Shown: positions 39,981 through 49,288 of the stretch, in pieces
How the letters are laid out: each line of letters opens with the position of its first letter
Position numbering within the stretch: position 1 is the stretch's first letter
Assembly (NCBI GenBank): GCA_002501655.1
Contig: DANY01000008.1
Location: 1 to 64,000 of the forward strand
Length of the DNA: 64,000 nucleotides
Direction of reading: 5' to 3'
Origin: Methanoculleus sp. UBA303
GTDB lineage: Archaea; Halobacteriota; Methanomicrobia; Methanomicrobiales; Methanoculleaceae
Position numbers and translations under genes: made by a program
Notes under the pieces: model-generated
Databases searched by the model: none
The model's input: the letters and a program-made list of their open reading frames with translations, nothing else
Told to the model about the DNA's origin: nothing

Positions 39981-42029
39981 TCAGACGTAGAGCGGCACGA
40001 GCACAAGCGTCAGTGTCGCCAGGAGTTTCACCAGCACGTGCAGAGACGGTCCGGCCGTATCCTTGAACGGGTCGCCCACGGTATCCCCCACGATGGCCGC
40101 CATGTGGGCTTCCGATCCCTTTCCACCATACAGTCCCCCCTCGATACATTTCTTGGTGTTGTCCCAGGCACCACCGCCGTTGTTCAGGACAAGCGCCATC
40201 AGGAGGCCGGTGATCGTGCCGACGATCAGGAAGGCGGCCATCGCCTCGTACTTGAGGGTGATACCGACGACAACCGGGAAGACGACCGCGAGGGCGCCGG
40301 GCAGGATCATGTTCTTCAGGGCGCCCCGCGTCGTGATATCGACGCAACGGGCATAGTCCGGCTTGTCGATGCCTTCCAGAATCCTCATCCCTTTAAACTG
40401 CCGCCGGACCTCCTCGATCACGTACTGAGCGGTCTCGCCGACACCGCGGATGGCATACGCGGCGAAGAGGAAGACGAGCATCGCGCCGAGCAGGGCTCCG
40501 GCAAAGACATCGATGTGGGCGAGGTTGACGTCGGAGAAGAAGGTTCCGGTGTATGTCGAGATCTCGGTCATGTAGGCGGTGAAGAGCAGGAACGCCGACA
40601 GGGCTGCACTGCCCACTGCGTAGCCCTTGGTGAGCGCTTTGGTGGTGTTCCCCGCGGCATCGAGCTTCGCGACGTTCCAGCGTGCGGTCTCCGGGGCCCC
40701 GCTCATCTCCACGATACCCCCGGCGTTATCCACGATCGGGCCGAAGGTGTCCATCGCCAGGATATAGGCGCAGGGCATGAGCATCCCCATCGTTGCGATG
40801 GCGGTCCCGTAGAGGCCGCCGTTACTCACTCCCGAGAGTTCTCCGAATCTGAAGGCAAAGAGGAGAGCTGCGCAGATGGAGATCGAGGCGATCGCGGTCG
40901 TTTCAAACGCGACGTTGATGCCGGCGATGATGTTCATCGCCGGCCCGGCAGTCGAGGCCTTTGCAATCTTTTTGACCGGCCTGAACCGCTCGTCGGTATA
41001 GTACAGCGTCACGTAAAGGAAGACGATCGAGAGGGCGATCCCGATGAGGCCGCAATAGAAGAACCAGATGTTCTTGAGCAGAACCATCGTCGCGATGAAG
41101 AGGAAGGCCGCCGAGAGGAGCGACGTGATGTAATACCCTTTGTTCAGGGCATGCATTGGATCTTTGTGCTCCGTGTCCTTCATCCGCACCGAGAAGATGC
41201 CGACGATCGTTGCGATCAGCCCGAACGCCCCGATCACCAGCGGGAAGAGGATGCCGGCGAGCCCGAAGACCGGGTAGAGGGCGACGGCCAGGATCATCGC
41301 GCCGATGGTCTCGGCCGAGGTGGACTCGAAGAGGTCGGCACCGCGCCCTGCGCAGTCCCCGACGTTGTCGCCCACGAGGTCGGCAACCACGGCGGGGTTG
41401 CGGGGGTCGTCCTCGGGGATACCCGCCTCGAACTTCCCGACGAGATCTGCTCCGACATCAGCGGCCTTGGTGTAGATGCCGCCGCCGAGCTGGGCGAAGA
41501 GGGCGATGAGGGAGGCGCCGAACCCGAATCCGACGATAAGGAACGGCGTCTCACGGGGATCACCGCCGAACAGAGTAAAGATGATCGAGATCCCTATCAG
41601 CGAGAGGGCGATGATGGTGAGCCCGGAGACTGCTCCGCCGCGAAGCGCGAGGATGAGTGCTTTTCCCGGGCTCTTCTCGACCGATGCCGCGGAGACCAGG
41701 TTCGATCTGACCGCTATGCTCATCCCGATAACTCCGGAGAGGGCGCTCAGGAAAGCGCCGAGAAGGAAGGCCGACGCGGTATGCCATGCCCTGGTGAAAT
41801 CGCCGGTCGAAGTGAAGGCGATGAGGATGATCACGGCGATGACCGCGGCGAGGATCGCGATGGTGGAGTACTGCCGTCGTATGAAGGCTTCCGCTCCTTC
41901 GCGGATGGCCGCAGCGACTCCCTGCATCTGAGTGGTTCCTTTGTCTTCGCCGAGGATCTGTCGTGTTAAGTATGCAGCAACGGCAAGGGCGATGACGCTG
42001 ATCGCTACAACGACCGGAATGAGATCCAT
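39981..42029 (-). CDS. hppA: Membrane-bound H+-translocating pyrophosphatase, K+-independent type
   Basis: 682 residues from ATG 42029, about 16 membrane segments. The catalytic loops are complete: KAADVGADLVGKFEAGIPED with DDPRNP and VGDNVGDCAGRGADLFES, plus GGAWDNTKKCIEGG and GDTVGDPFKDTAGPSLHVLV near the end. The position that decides potassium need reads GNTTKA; the lysine is typical of K+-independent enzymes. It pumps protons at the cost of pyrophosphate. It lies next to, and convergent with, a K+ uptake gene. Confidence 0.96.
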   Translation of the reverse strand: MDLIPVVVAISVIALAVAAYLTRQILGEDKGTTQMQGVAAAIREGAEAFIRRQYSTIAILAAVIAVIILIAFTSTGDFTRAWHTASAFLLGAFLSALSGVIGMSIAVRSNLVSAASVEKSPGKALILALRGGAVSGLTIIALSLIGISIIFTLFGGDPRETPFLIVGFGFGASLIALFAQLGGGIYTKAADVGADLVGKFEAGIPEDDPRNPAVVADLVGDNVGDCAGRGADLFESTSAETIGAMILAVALYPVFGLAGILFPLVIGAFGLIATIVGIFSVRMKDTEHKDPMHALNKGYYITSLLSAAFLFIATMVLLKNIWFFYCGLIGIALSIVFLYVTLYYTDERFRPVKKIAKASTAGPAMNIIAGINVAFETTAIASISICAALLFAFRFGELSGVSNGGLYGTAIATMGMLMPCAYILAMDTFGPIVDNAGGIVEMSGAPETARWNVAKLDAAGNTTKALTKGYAVGSAALSAFLLFTAYMTEISTYTGTFFSDVNLAHIDVFAGALLGAMLVFLFAAYAIRGVGETAQYVIEEVRRQFKGMRILEGIDKPDYARCVDITTRGALKNMILPGALAVVFPVVVGITLKYEAMAAFLIVGTITGLLMALVLNNGGGAWDNTKKCIEGGLYGGKGSEAHMAAIVGDTVGDPFKDTAGPSLHVLVKLLATLTLVLVPLYV

Positions 42030-42692
42030 GCTGTGCCTCTTGCCCCATTCGACGGAAAAATATTTCTCCCACGTCAATCGCAGCAAAAAACACGAGGATT
42101 GTGCGGGGTGGTCATCGGTCACTCCTCTGATACGAGGGTAAACGCCTACTGCAACGATTCTCAATTACCGGCACTCTCAGCGGAGGAGAGTATCGATCTT
42201 TTTTCACACTATCCGGGTGTTTGCATCCCATGAGACGGCTTTTCCCCGGTATCCCCACGTACTGCCCCCCCCCTCCCGGGGGCGGGGGCTTTGAGGAGGA
42301 ACATACGGGTACCCGCCTGCGGGGAGGGGGTTACAGGCGGATGGCAATCTGTAGGAATTGAGTCTGGACGCTGAAGGCACGAGGCAGAGACCGGGGCGGG
42401 GGCTCGCCCCCTCCCCGTCAGCCCCACCCCCCCTGGCGATAGCCACCACGGTCCACTGCACGGGGAGAACCTGGGGAAAGAGCCGGTTTCTGGCTAACTC
42501 CTGAACCTCATCTGACCCCCTCAGGGAAACCGCCGCCAGCCCCACCACCCCCTGGCGCGGCTTCCCGCTGGCTATCGCCATGACTGCCCTCGCCCCGGGA
42601 GGAAGCGCGGGCGGGGTGGGGGGACGGAGGGGGGCGCTCCGTGGGGGATGGGACGAAGGCCAGCTATGGTCTGTTAATTTGGAATCACTGCA
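42030..42692. repeat. GC-rich intergenic region with a dispersed repeat
   Basis: Next to hppA the sequence serves as its promoter. From about 42245 to 42460 lies a composite repeat: a block ATCCCCACGTACTGCCCCCC with a C/G hairpin, and a block 42405-42459 ending CACGGTCCACTG. Both blocks recur in inverted orientation and the same order at 58557-58720. A partial third block is near 42535-42585. No gene is visible. Confidence 0.65.
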
Positions 42693-44117
42693 CTACCTCT
42701 CTCCGGGATCGCGGCTGCCCGACCGCCTGATCCTCCGGGAAATTGTGCGTATCAGGTCCAGCAGATTCGCAAGATACATCTCTCTCACCTCGAGCCTTCG
42801 CCGGAGCACGGCCTCTTCGGAGAGGAAGAGCGCTTTGAGGTGGTGTATGTCCTGCTTTGGGGAGTAGAAGAGGTAGACTGGTATTCCTGCCAGGATGACC
42901 AGGATTCCTGCGGCTTTATCGAAGGTTGTTGTGGAGTATATGAGAAAGAGGCAGATTCCGATGCCGGCGAGGGGGAGGATGTGCTGGCCGCGGAGGTTCG
43001 CGGCACTATCGCTCCGGAGAACTATGAGCGCGAAGCAGGTGAGCAGGAATGAGAATGCCAGGTTGAGGACGGCGAACGATATCAGCCCGGAGAGGTTTCC
43101 GAAGCTGGAGAGGACGAATGCAATGGCGCCCTGAGCGATGAGGACCACGTAGGGCGTATTGAAGCGCGGGTGGAGCCGTGCGAAAGCGCGGGGGAAGAGC
43201 CCGTCGATCGCCATTGCGTACGCGAGCCGTGCGCTGCCGAGCATCCCCGACTCGTCCGACCCGGCTACCGAGAAGAGGGCGCCGACCGTCATGATGAGCG
43301 CCCCTGCCGACCCGAATAGGGCGGTGCCGGCGACGACGAGCGGCACGGTGCTCTGGTCGAGTTCGGTCCAGTTGACGACCCCGAAGAGCACGAAGTTCGT
43401 GAGGAGGTAGAAGAAAGAGACGATCAGCATCCCGGTGATGATAGCGCGGGGGATGGCCTTCTGCGGGTTCTCGACCTCGCCGGCCGGGAGCGTCCCCATC
43501 TCGAACCCGGCGTATGCCCAGAAGACCAGGACGAGCGCATGGGCGGCGTTATCGAGCCCGAAGGGGAGCAGGGGGGTGTAGTTCCCGATGACTGTCTCCG
43601 GCCGGACGAGGAAGACGCCGAGCCCGGCCACGATGAGAAGGAGGAGCGGGGAGAGTTTGATGAGCGTGAGGGCATCGTTCAACCTCCCTGCGGCCCGGAC
43701 GCCGACGATGTTGACGAGCGTCAGGGACGCGACGAAGAGCGCCCGGACGGCGACCTCTGCGGCCGGGGTGAGCGGGACGAGCGCCTGGAGGTAGTTCGCG
43801 AACGCTATTGCAAAGACCGGGAGAGCGAGGAGTTCGGCGATCCACATGCTCCAGCCGGTGAGGAACCCGTAGAAGTCGTCGAACGCCTCCGAGACATACG
43901 CAAACGGCCCGCCGACGCGGGGAACGTAATAACTGCAGTAGGCAAAGACCATCGCGATCGTTGCGGCGAAGAGCCCGGCCACCGCCCAGAGGACGATCGA
44001 GAACGGGCCGACCAGGCCTGCGGTGAGTGAGGACGCGATGTAGATGTCGGCGCCGACGATCGCCCCGACGATGATGTTCGTCAGGTCAAACTGCGAGAGT
44101 CCCCGCTTTAACTCCAT
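42693..44117 (-). CDS. APC-superfamily amino acid permease
   Basis: 474 residues, 12 predicted membrane segments plus a charged tail. The start MELKRGLSQFDLTNIIVGAI and the first segments (GADIYIASSLTAGLVGPFSI, PRVGGPFAYVSEAF) are typical of the APC family. WAYAGFEMGTLPAGEVENPQ is the conserved segment-6 region. It probably exchanges or imports an amino acid; the substrate cannot be read. ATG 44117 is taken because the family start lies there. Confidence 0.9.
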   Translation of the reverse strand: MELKRGLSQFDLTNIIVGAIVGADIYIASSLTAGLVGPFSIVLWAVAGLFAATIAMVFAYCSYYVPRVGGPFAYVSEAFDDFYGFLTGWSMWIAELLALPVFAIAFANYLQALVPLTPAAEVAVRALFVASLTLVNIVGVRAAGRLNDALTLIKLSPLLLLIVAGLGVFLVRPETVIGNYTPLLPFGLDNAAHALVLVFWAYAGFEMGTLPAGEVENPQKAIPRAIITGMLIVSFFYLLTNFVLFGVVNWTELDQSTVPLVVAGTALFGSAGALIMTVGALFSVAGSDESGMLGSARLAYAMAIDGLFPRAFARLHPRFNTPYVVLIAQGAIAFVLSSFGNLSGLISFAVLNLAFSFLLTCFALIVLRSDSAANLRGQHILPLAGIGICLFLIYSTTTFDKAAGILVILAGIPVYLFYSPKQDIHHLKALFLSEEAVLRRRLEVREMYLANLLDLIRTISRRIRRSGSRDPGER

Positions 44118-44341
44118 GATTGCGGGAGGGGGAGGTGGTAGCGGGTATAAAGGTTCCGCACAGGGGTATCTAGCGGAGCATTGCATCTTATATTGGGGGT
44201 TCTGGCGTGGATCACGCGGAAGATCGCGAAGGGGTGTGGAGCGTTCATGGGGCAGAGCGAGAGGCTGTACGCAGGAAAACACCCCATTCCCCAGGCTCTC
44301 ACCCCATGCTATGGACCGTGGCGGGCATCACCCTCGTGAGG
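44118..44341. other. Intergenic region
   Basis: Promoter side of the permease gene. Nothing else is recognised apart from a ten-base TGGACCGTGG shared with the dispersed repeat. Confidence 0.3.
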
Positions 44342-45499
44342 TCATCTTCTTCTCCAGTGCAACGCCGCCGGGACCAGAAGCGCTCCGGCCGCTGTGGCGG
44401 AGGAAAAGCCGGGAACCTTCTCTCCCGGCGCCGGTGCCTCCCCGGCGTCCACCGGGATCGAGGAGTAGACGGGGCCGTCCATGTACGAGGCCATCCACAC
44501 CACCCTCCCGTCTTTCATCTGGAGATGGATGTCGATGAGTTGTGCAGCAGGGGAGACGTCCTCCCGGGCGATTGCCAGCGCTTCGGTTTTATTGACCGCA
44601 AGGTGCTGCTCATCGAGGACCATCACACCTGTGACGGCCCCTGCCCCTACGGTAGCGATCAGCTCCCTGAAGGCCGCGTTCTCAGCGATGAGGTAGACCT
44701 GTACCGTTGTTTCGTTCTCGAACACCTCACCCCAGCGCTCCGGTCTATCCTCCCTGATGAACGCTTCTACTGCGGGATTCTCCATCACCCGTGGGTACCG
44801 GACAGAGAGGCTGGCAAGCGGATCGGACGCCTCTACCGGGAGTTCTTCGCCGCGGTCGACCCGGCCCACCCATACGATACTATCATGATCCTCTCGTTCG
44901 TTGACATTCCTGTTCAGGTACACCTGCGTCTGCGAGCATGACGTGCCCGGGACAAGGTAGACATAGCGGCAGGTTGCGTTGTAGGGTCTCTCATACCAAC
45001 TGGAGAGACCGCAGGTCCGGATGTATCCCATAATCTCGGCGTTTCTCTCTACGTTCGGATGGGCACCCCGTAACTCCATCAGGGGATCTCCCCCCGGCGC
45101 GGGAGGGAGCATCCGAGCGGGCTCGGCTGCCGTCGCCCCTCTCCCGTCGCTCGCCGTCCGGATCACCGTGAAACTCCCGTCCGGGTTGAACGATACCTGC
45201 CCGGAAAAGTCTATGTCATGCATAGGCAGGTCCGATGAGTTGTAAAAGATGATATTCGGATACATTTTTTTCAGGGTTTCCCTTGACGGCGGCGTCACCT
45301 CAACCTGAGGCTCGTACCTGCTAAATTGAGATAAGTCTCGCATTCCAGCCCAGTTTGGGCTTCCGTTCACAACTCCCATATTCTGGAGTTCGGATTCATT
45401 GGGGGATGGTGCATCCCATTCTTCAGCCGTAACTGGCACAGTGAAAGCACATGTCGCCAGCAACAAGGCAAACAGCATCCGAGCATTTATATTTCTCAT
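44342..45499 (-). CDS. Secreted protein with PGF-CTERM-like anchor, shared N-terminal module
   Basis: About 385 residues. A signal peptide (MLFALLLATCAFTVPVTA) is followed by a ~75-residue module (NMGVVNGSPNWAGMRDLSQF, then LKKMYPNIIFYNSSDLPM) that is almost the same in the next gene. The middle has two cysteines and sequons for N-glycosylation. The C-terminus is VPGFSSATAAGALLVPAALH followed by WRRR: a PGF motif, hydrophobic stretch and arginines, as in archaeosortase substrates. A TATA-like AATATTAAATATTC lies ~45 bases upstream and GGAGG just before ATG 45499. Confidence 0.75.
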   Translation of the reverse strand: MRNINARMLFALLLATCAFTVPVTAEEWDAPSPNESELQNMGVVNGSPNWAGMRDLSQFSRYEPQVEVTPPSRETLKKMYPNIIFYNSSDLPMHDIDFSGQVSFNPDGSFTVIRTASDGRGATAAEPARMLPPAPGGDPLMELRGAHPNVERNAEIMGYIRTCGLSSWYERPYNATCRYVYLVPGTSCSQTQVYLNRNVNEREDHDSIVWVGRVDRGEELPVEASDPLASLSVRYPRVMENPAVEAFIREDRPERWGEVFENETTVQVYLIAENAAFRELIATVGAGAVTGVMVLDEQHLAVNKTEALAIAREDVSPAAQLIDIHLQMKDGRVVWMASYMDGPVYSSIPVDAGEAPAPGEKVPGFSSATAAGALLVPAALHWRRR

Positions 45500-45559
45500 A
45501 TGTCCTCCTGATCGTCTCACCCGCGAAATAAAACAAAGAGAATATTTAATATTATTCCT

Positions 45560-46864
45560 TCATAAACCTCCCATGGGTATTGTTTCAAAATCAAACCAAT
45601 AATGCAGTAATTGATCCTCAACGTAGGGATCATCGGGACCAGTGTAGCGACTATCATCAGCGTGGATCAGATTTGTTATGGTTATATTCGAGTATCCATG
45701 CTGACTGTATATGTCTTGATTGTCAAATACTTCCCATGTAGGATCCGCATGAACCCAACGTTCACCATTCCAAATCAATGCCCACTCGTGAGCGACGGGC
45801 CCGCCGGTGCTATCGGTCATGGCCATATAATACTGCCGGGTAGGGATTCCAAGACTTCTTGTAAATGAATTAAATAATGTCGTATATTCATCACATACTC
45901 CACAATACTGATGGTTTTTGATCCAGATGTCGGACGCGGTATAATTCCCATCTAGGTCGTCTGAAGTGTAACACATTACATTTTTGGTGTATCCCAAGAT
46001 CTTTTGTGCTGTAGCATATGGAGTTGTTGTGTCATCCCCTGCTGTTGCGGCCTCAATAGTTTGTCCATATGATTCACTGGAGAGAGATCCATAAGGGAAG
46101 TGGTAAAGATCACTTGTTTCAAGATTTGTGCCCCAATCAGGATCTGGAAGGTGATCGGCATCATTATTGTACTTTTCAATTCCATCGATCGGCATCAACC
46201 AAGAGTCAGTTCGTGTATCATCCGGATCCACCCATACTTCTAAAACAATAGGTTTTCTCCCAACAGAACTGCCAGAAGGCACCATATAAGCCACTGATAC
46301 TGTTTCGCTGGCAGATGGAGGTAAATTACTAAATGTGTTATAGTAACCATATCCATCTTCAGGAGAGATGACAATGACTTTACCACTGGCAGGCACTGAA
46401 CCGACGTTACGGACGGTAATCAAGTGCCTGACTACGGAATCCTGAACCCAATACCAGGCGATTTGAGCTTCCGTGATTCGAACATCAGTCGTTGCAGTTA
46501 GTTTATTTTGATTGCTTTGCGTTCTGAACACTGAAAAACTTCCATCCTGGTTGAATGTTACCTCTTCCGAAGAATTTCTTTCACCCATGGGTAAATCCAA
46601 TGAGTCGTAGAAGATAATATTTGGGTACAATTTTTTCAGTGTTTCTCTCGATGGCAGCGTCACCTCAACCTGAGGTTCGTACCTGCTAAATTGAGATAAG
46701 TCTCGCATTCCGGCCCAGTTTGGGCTCCCATTCACAACTCCCATATTTTGAAATTTGGATTTGTTGAAAGATGGCGTATACTGCTCTTCAGCCGTAACTG
46801 GCACAGTGAAAGCACATGTCGCCAGCAACAAGGCAAATATTATCAGAGAATTCACATGTTTCAT
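45560..46864 (-). CDS. Secreted transglutaminase-like protein, shared N-terminal module
   Basis: 434 residues from ATG 46864. The signal peptide and the NMGVVNGSPNWAGMRDLSQF module match the previous gene. A beta-sandwich-like middle (RHLITVRNVGSVPASGKVIV) follows. The C-terminal part is a transglutaminase/protease fold: Cys in HQYCGVCDEYTTLFNSFTRS, His in VAHEWALIW and Asp in VHADPTWEVFD, the full triad. Archaeal members are probably peptidases or crosslinkers at the surface. The lower G+C than in neighbours hints at transfer. Confidence 0.85.
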   Translation of the reverse strand: MKHVNSLIIFALLLATCAFTVPVTAEEQYTPSFNKSKFQNMGVVNGSPNWAGMRDLSQFSRYEPQVEVTLPSRETLKKLYPNIIFYDSLDLPMGERNSSEEVTFNQDGSFSVFRTQSNQNKLTATTDVRITEAQIAWYWVQDSVVRHLITVRNVGSVPASGKVIVISPEDGYGYYNTFSNLPPSASETVSVAYMVPSGSSVGRKPIVLEVWVDPDDTRTDSWLMPIDGIEKYNNDADHLPDPDWGTNLETSDLYHFPYGSLSSESYGQTIEAATAGDDTTTPYATAQKILGYTKNVMCYTSDDLDGNYTASDIWIKNHQYCGVCDEYTTLFNSFTRSLGIPTRQYYMAMTDSTGGPVAHEWALIWNGERWVHADPTWEVFDNQDIYSQHGYSNITITNLIHADDSRYTGPDDPYVEDQLLHYWFDFETIPMGGL

Positions 46865-47327
46865 GGTCACTATCCTTTCTCAATTGCTCATACTCCAGAA
46901 GCAAAACAGGCGACCATGCATACGATTCAACGAAGCAAGCCATGTATATTGCTTCTAAAGCAATGCAGAGTTTTTCGAGATAGCAATATCTGCTCTCGGT
47001 TCATACACAGGGCACTTTTTAAGGTACCCACACTAAAACATTTTTGGTGTTCATTAAACGTTTTCTGTGAGAGTCATCTAATCGTCAGAATATACTTGAT
47101 GCAGCATAAGGATTTAGGATACAGCAATTCACCTATATCCTTACGAAATCATAAAATAACCAATATGATGCGTTAAACATCCCTCGCGCGATCCGGGGTA
47201 CGTGTAATGTAGTAATGAGATGTCCTCCCTTGGTGTGGGAAAGAGTGCTCCTATCTAATGAATAAGCCCCGAATATTTATGAAAAAAGTGGGAATCTAGA
47301 GAAAAGCAACTCGTGCTCACCTTAGAA
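46865..47327. other. AT-rich intergenic region with a half operator
   Basis: 463 bases without a gene. TCATCTAATCGTCAGA at 47074-47089 nearly repeats the left arm of the inverted repeat at 49209, with an imperfect right arm (ACTTGATGC, 47094-47102). It lies ~210 bases upstream of the transglutaminase gene on the minus strand. Confidence 0.5.
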
Positions 47328-48392
47328 CTATCCTACATTCAACCCCACTCGGATGCTGGGTTGAGCCCATGCCCATTGATTAGGGCTTGCCGGCGCTTCG
47401 GGTAACCTATCCATCCTCTGATATGGGGCCGGGAGCCAGATGGCCATTAACTCATGTACGCCTTTCTCACGAGGAACCACGATTTTCGTAGGAAACGAGA
47501 GTTTCTCCCCAGCATCAAGTTTGCCAAAAATGACATCGTTAGGGCTGTTCGTCCATATAGGCACCTGGATATAGTCCACAAGAACAATAAGACCGAAGGC
47601 CACTGGATAATCATCTGCTGCTGCAACATTCATCCAGTAATCCAGAGTATCTCCCGATGTCACGTTTTCAGAGGTCCATGCCCTGGTCGAACAGGGCTCT
47701 TTTACTAGCATCACACCGTCATTACCGGGATATTGAGAGTCACATTGATGGCAATTAAGATCGCTGAAGTTCGTATAAACAACGGGAGGCATATTCCAAT
47801 CATCAACGAACAGATTCAGTCTGATGCTTCCCAAATGTGAGAAATCAGTGGATAACCTGAACGACTGGTTGAGCGATGTTTCATATGGCTTCAGGATGAG
47901 AAATATCTCAAATTCATGGGTGCCGCTTTCAAGTGGTCCAAGATCGAAATGGTAAAATTTTTCTTCAAACGATTCAAGACGGATTTTGTGCAGGATCTCT
48001 GCATCACTTTCATTAAACGAAAACGGCACCTGCTTGTAGTCCATTAAACAGAAGATAAGGTAATCGTTCTCCGAGTACATGTTGTTGGCAATACAGAAAT
48101 ATCCTTCAAAAGTTTCGTTCTTAGTTAGATTTTTTGATTTCTGGAGAAAATATTTCTGCTCATGAATGGGCGCTGTGTACAGTCCAATGCAAAAATTCTC
48201 ATCAACGCGATCTGGATCGTACACCGTGACACTCTCTGATCTATTAGACGAGTTAAAAGTCTCGGCCCATGCAGGTACAGGTTCCTTTTCGATTATCAAT
48301 ACCGAAATGCCAACCCATGAACTTAAAGTAAATATTATTACAGTGATAGCCAAATAAACGATTATCCGATCGCTCTTCACCTTTTTACCCAT
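47328..48392 (-). CDS. Membrane-anchored extracellular protein, unknown
   Basis: 354 residues from ATG 48392. One N-terminal membrane segment (IIVYLAITVIIFTLSSWVGI) is followed by an outer part rich in N-x-S/T sites (FNSSNRS, KNLTKNETF, ENVTSG) and two predicted beta-sandwich halves, each with conserved YxxxP segments (DYKQVPFSF, DYIQVPIW). The repeated DYxQVP suggests an internal duplication. No known domain recognised. Low G+C, like the adjoining secreted genes. Confidence 0.72.
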   Translation of the reverse strand: MGKKVKSDRIIVYLAITVIIFTLSSWVGISVLIIEKEPVPAWAETFNSSNRSESVTVYDPDRVDENFCIGLYTAPIHEQKYFLQKSKNLTKNETFEGYFCIANNMYSENDYLIFCLMDYKQVPFSFNESDAEILHKIRLESFEEKFYHFDLGPLESGTHEFEIFLILKPYETSLNQSFRLSTDFSHLGSIRLNLFVDDWNMPPVVYTNFSDLNCHQCDSQYPGNDGVMLVKEPCSTRAWTSENVTSGDTLDYWMNVAAADDYPVAFGLIVLVDYIQVPIWTNSPNDVIFGKLDAGEKLSFPTKIVVPREKGVHELMAIWLPAPYQRMDRLPEAPASPNQWAWAQPSIRVGLNVG

Positions 48393-48423
48393 ACCGATCC
48401 TCCATGAAAAAAGTGGTTGAGTG

Positions 48424-48891
48424 CTAGATACTCAATGTATCATCAGTCTGTGGATACTGATACTGGTTATACTCTGGAGCTTCGAAGATGTGATTTGTTT
48501 CTGCAGTCCAGGTCCCGCTTGCCGATTCACTGCCAGAGTTATAGTTTAATTCTGCTATGCCCGAGTTACGATTGATCAGATTTTCCTCATACTTTAAAAG
48601 GCCATTTTTCCAGACTTTCGCACGGACACCAATTTTGTCGATTGGAAAGTAATCTCCATTATCTGTCTTAGAGGTCGAGTAATGCCTACAAAGCACCTCA
48701 TTTGAAGAATCCCTCGACAAAACTGTATCAGCCTTCCATGTGACAGGGATCCTTAACAAGAAGGGATTTTGATCATCTGGGAGCATTAAATCTTTTGTTG
48801 CCGGTTGAGCGCTCACGGGCACGATGGTCACACCCACCAGCAACAACCAGACGAGTGTGATGCCAAACCCAACTTTCTTTAAGTTAGCCAT
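48424..48891 (-). CDS. Small secreted protein, unknown
   Basis: 155 residues from ATG 48891. Signal peptide GITLVWLLLVGVTIVPVSAQ is followed by a ~130-residue, beta-rich mature part. The end, SASGTWTAETNHIFEAPEYN, resembles the fragment at 48981-49184, so the two may be paralogues. It stops 31 bases before the next minus-strand gene and could share its transcript. Confidence 0.65.
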   Translation of the reverse strand: MANLKKVGFGITLVWLLLVGVTIVPVSAQPATKDLMLPDDQNPFLLRIPVTWKADTVLSRDSSNEVLCRHYSTSKTDNGDYFPIDKIGVRAKVWKNGLLKYEENLINRNSGIAELNYNSGSESASGTWTAETNHIFEAPEYNQYQYPQTDDTLSI

Positions 48892-48980
48892 TTTATTCCT
48901 CCTTTTTGTATGATGCCTGAGGATGATTTTTCCTACATAATCACGCTTTTAAGGGGTAACCTTTTGTTCCAAGAGTGAAT

Positions 48981-49184
48981 TCACCCAGACTTTTGAGATA
49001 ACACAACTAATTCAACAGTTGCATCGAATTTACTTACGCTCCTGAAGTGTAAGTGGTACCCTTGGTTGGTAGAACACTGATAATTACTATCTCCTGAGTA
49101 GGATAGATGCTCCGGGGCGTTGTGATCCGCTTCTAAACCCTTGTAATACACCGAATCAGGCATCTGCTTCAGTAGTAATCTCAT
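48981..49184 (-). pseudogene. Fragment related to the small secreted protein
   Basis: A 67-codon frame reads KGLEADHNAPEHLSYSGDSN and ends in VELVVLSQKSG. The first part recalls the C-terminal region of the gene before it (TAETNHIFEAPEY). There is no signal peptide, so only the 3' end of a duplicate seems left. Confidence 0.4.
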
Positions 49185-49208
49185 ATCACTAAATATCTTG
49201 TGTGATAT

Positions 49209-49238
49209 TCATCTAATCGTTAGAGGACAATTAGATGA
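49209..49238. promoter_or_regulatory. Perfect 9-bp inverted repeat, probable operator
   Basis: TCATCTAAT (49209-49217) and ATTAGATGA (49230-49238) are perfect inverted arms with 12 bases between. The repeat lies just upstream of a TATA-like GATTTAAGG (49248-49256) before the secreted gene at 49289 and within the promoter space of the opposite-strand genes. One arm recurs at 47074. The membrane-bound winged-helix protein at 49776 is a candidate binder. Confidence 0.6.
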
Positions 49239-49288
49239 TTTACACAGAAGATTTAAGGTGTCTACTCTTAAAGTCCTAGATATTGCTT

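Noticed and set aside
39936-41969. Very long open frame (677 codons) on the plus strand
   Set aside because: It lies exactly opposite hppA, is full of Asp, Glu, Arg and Gly from GC-rich antisense reading, and has no fold-like pattern.
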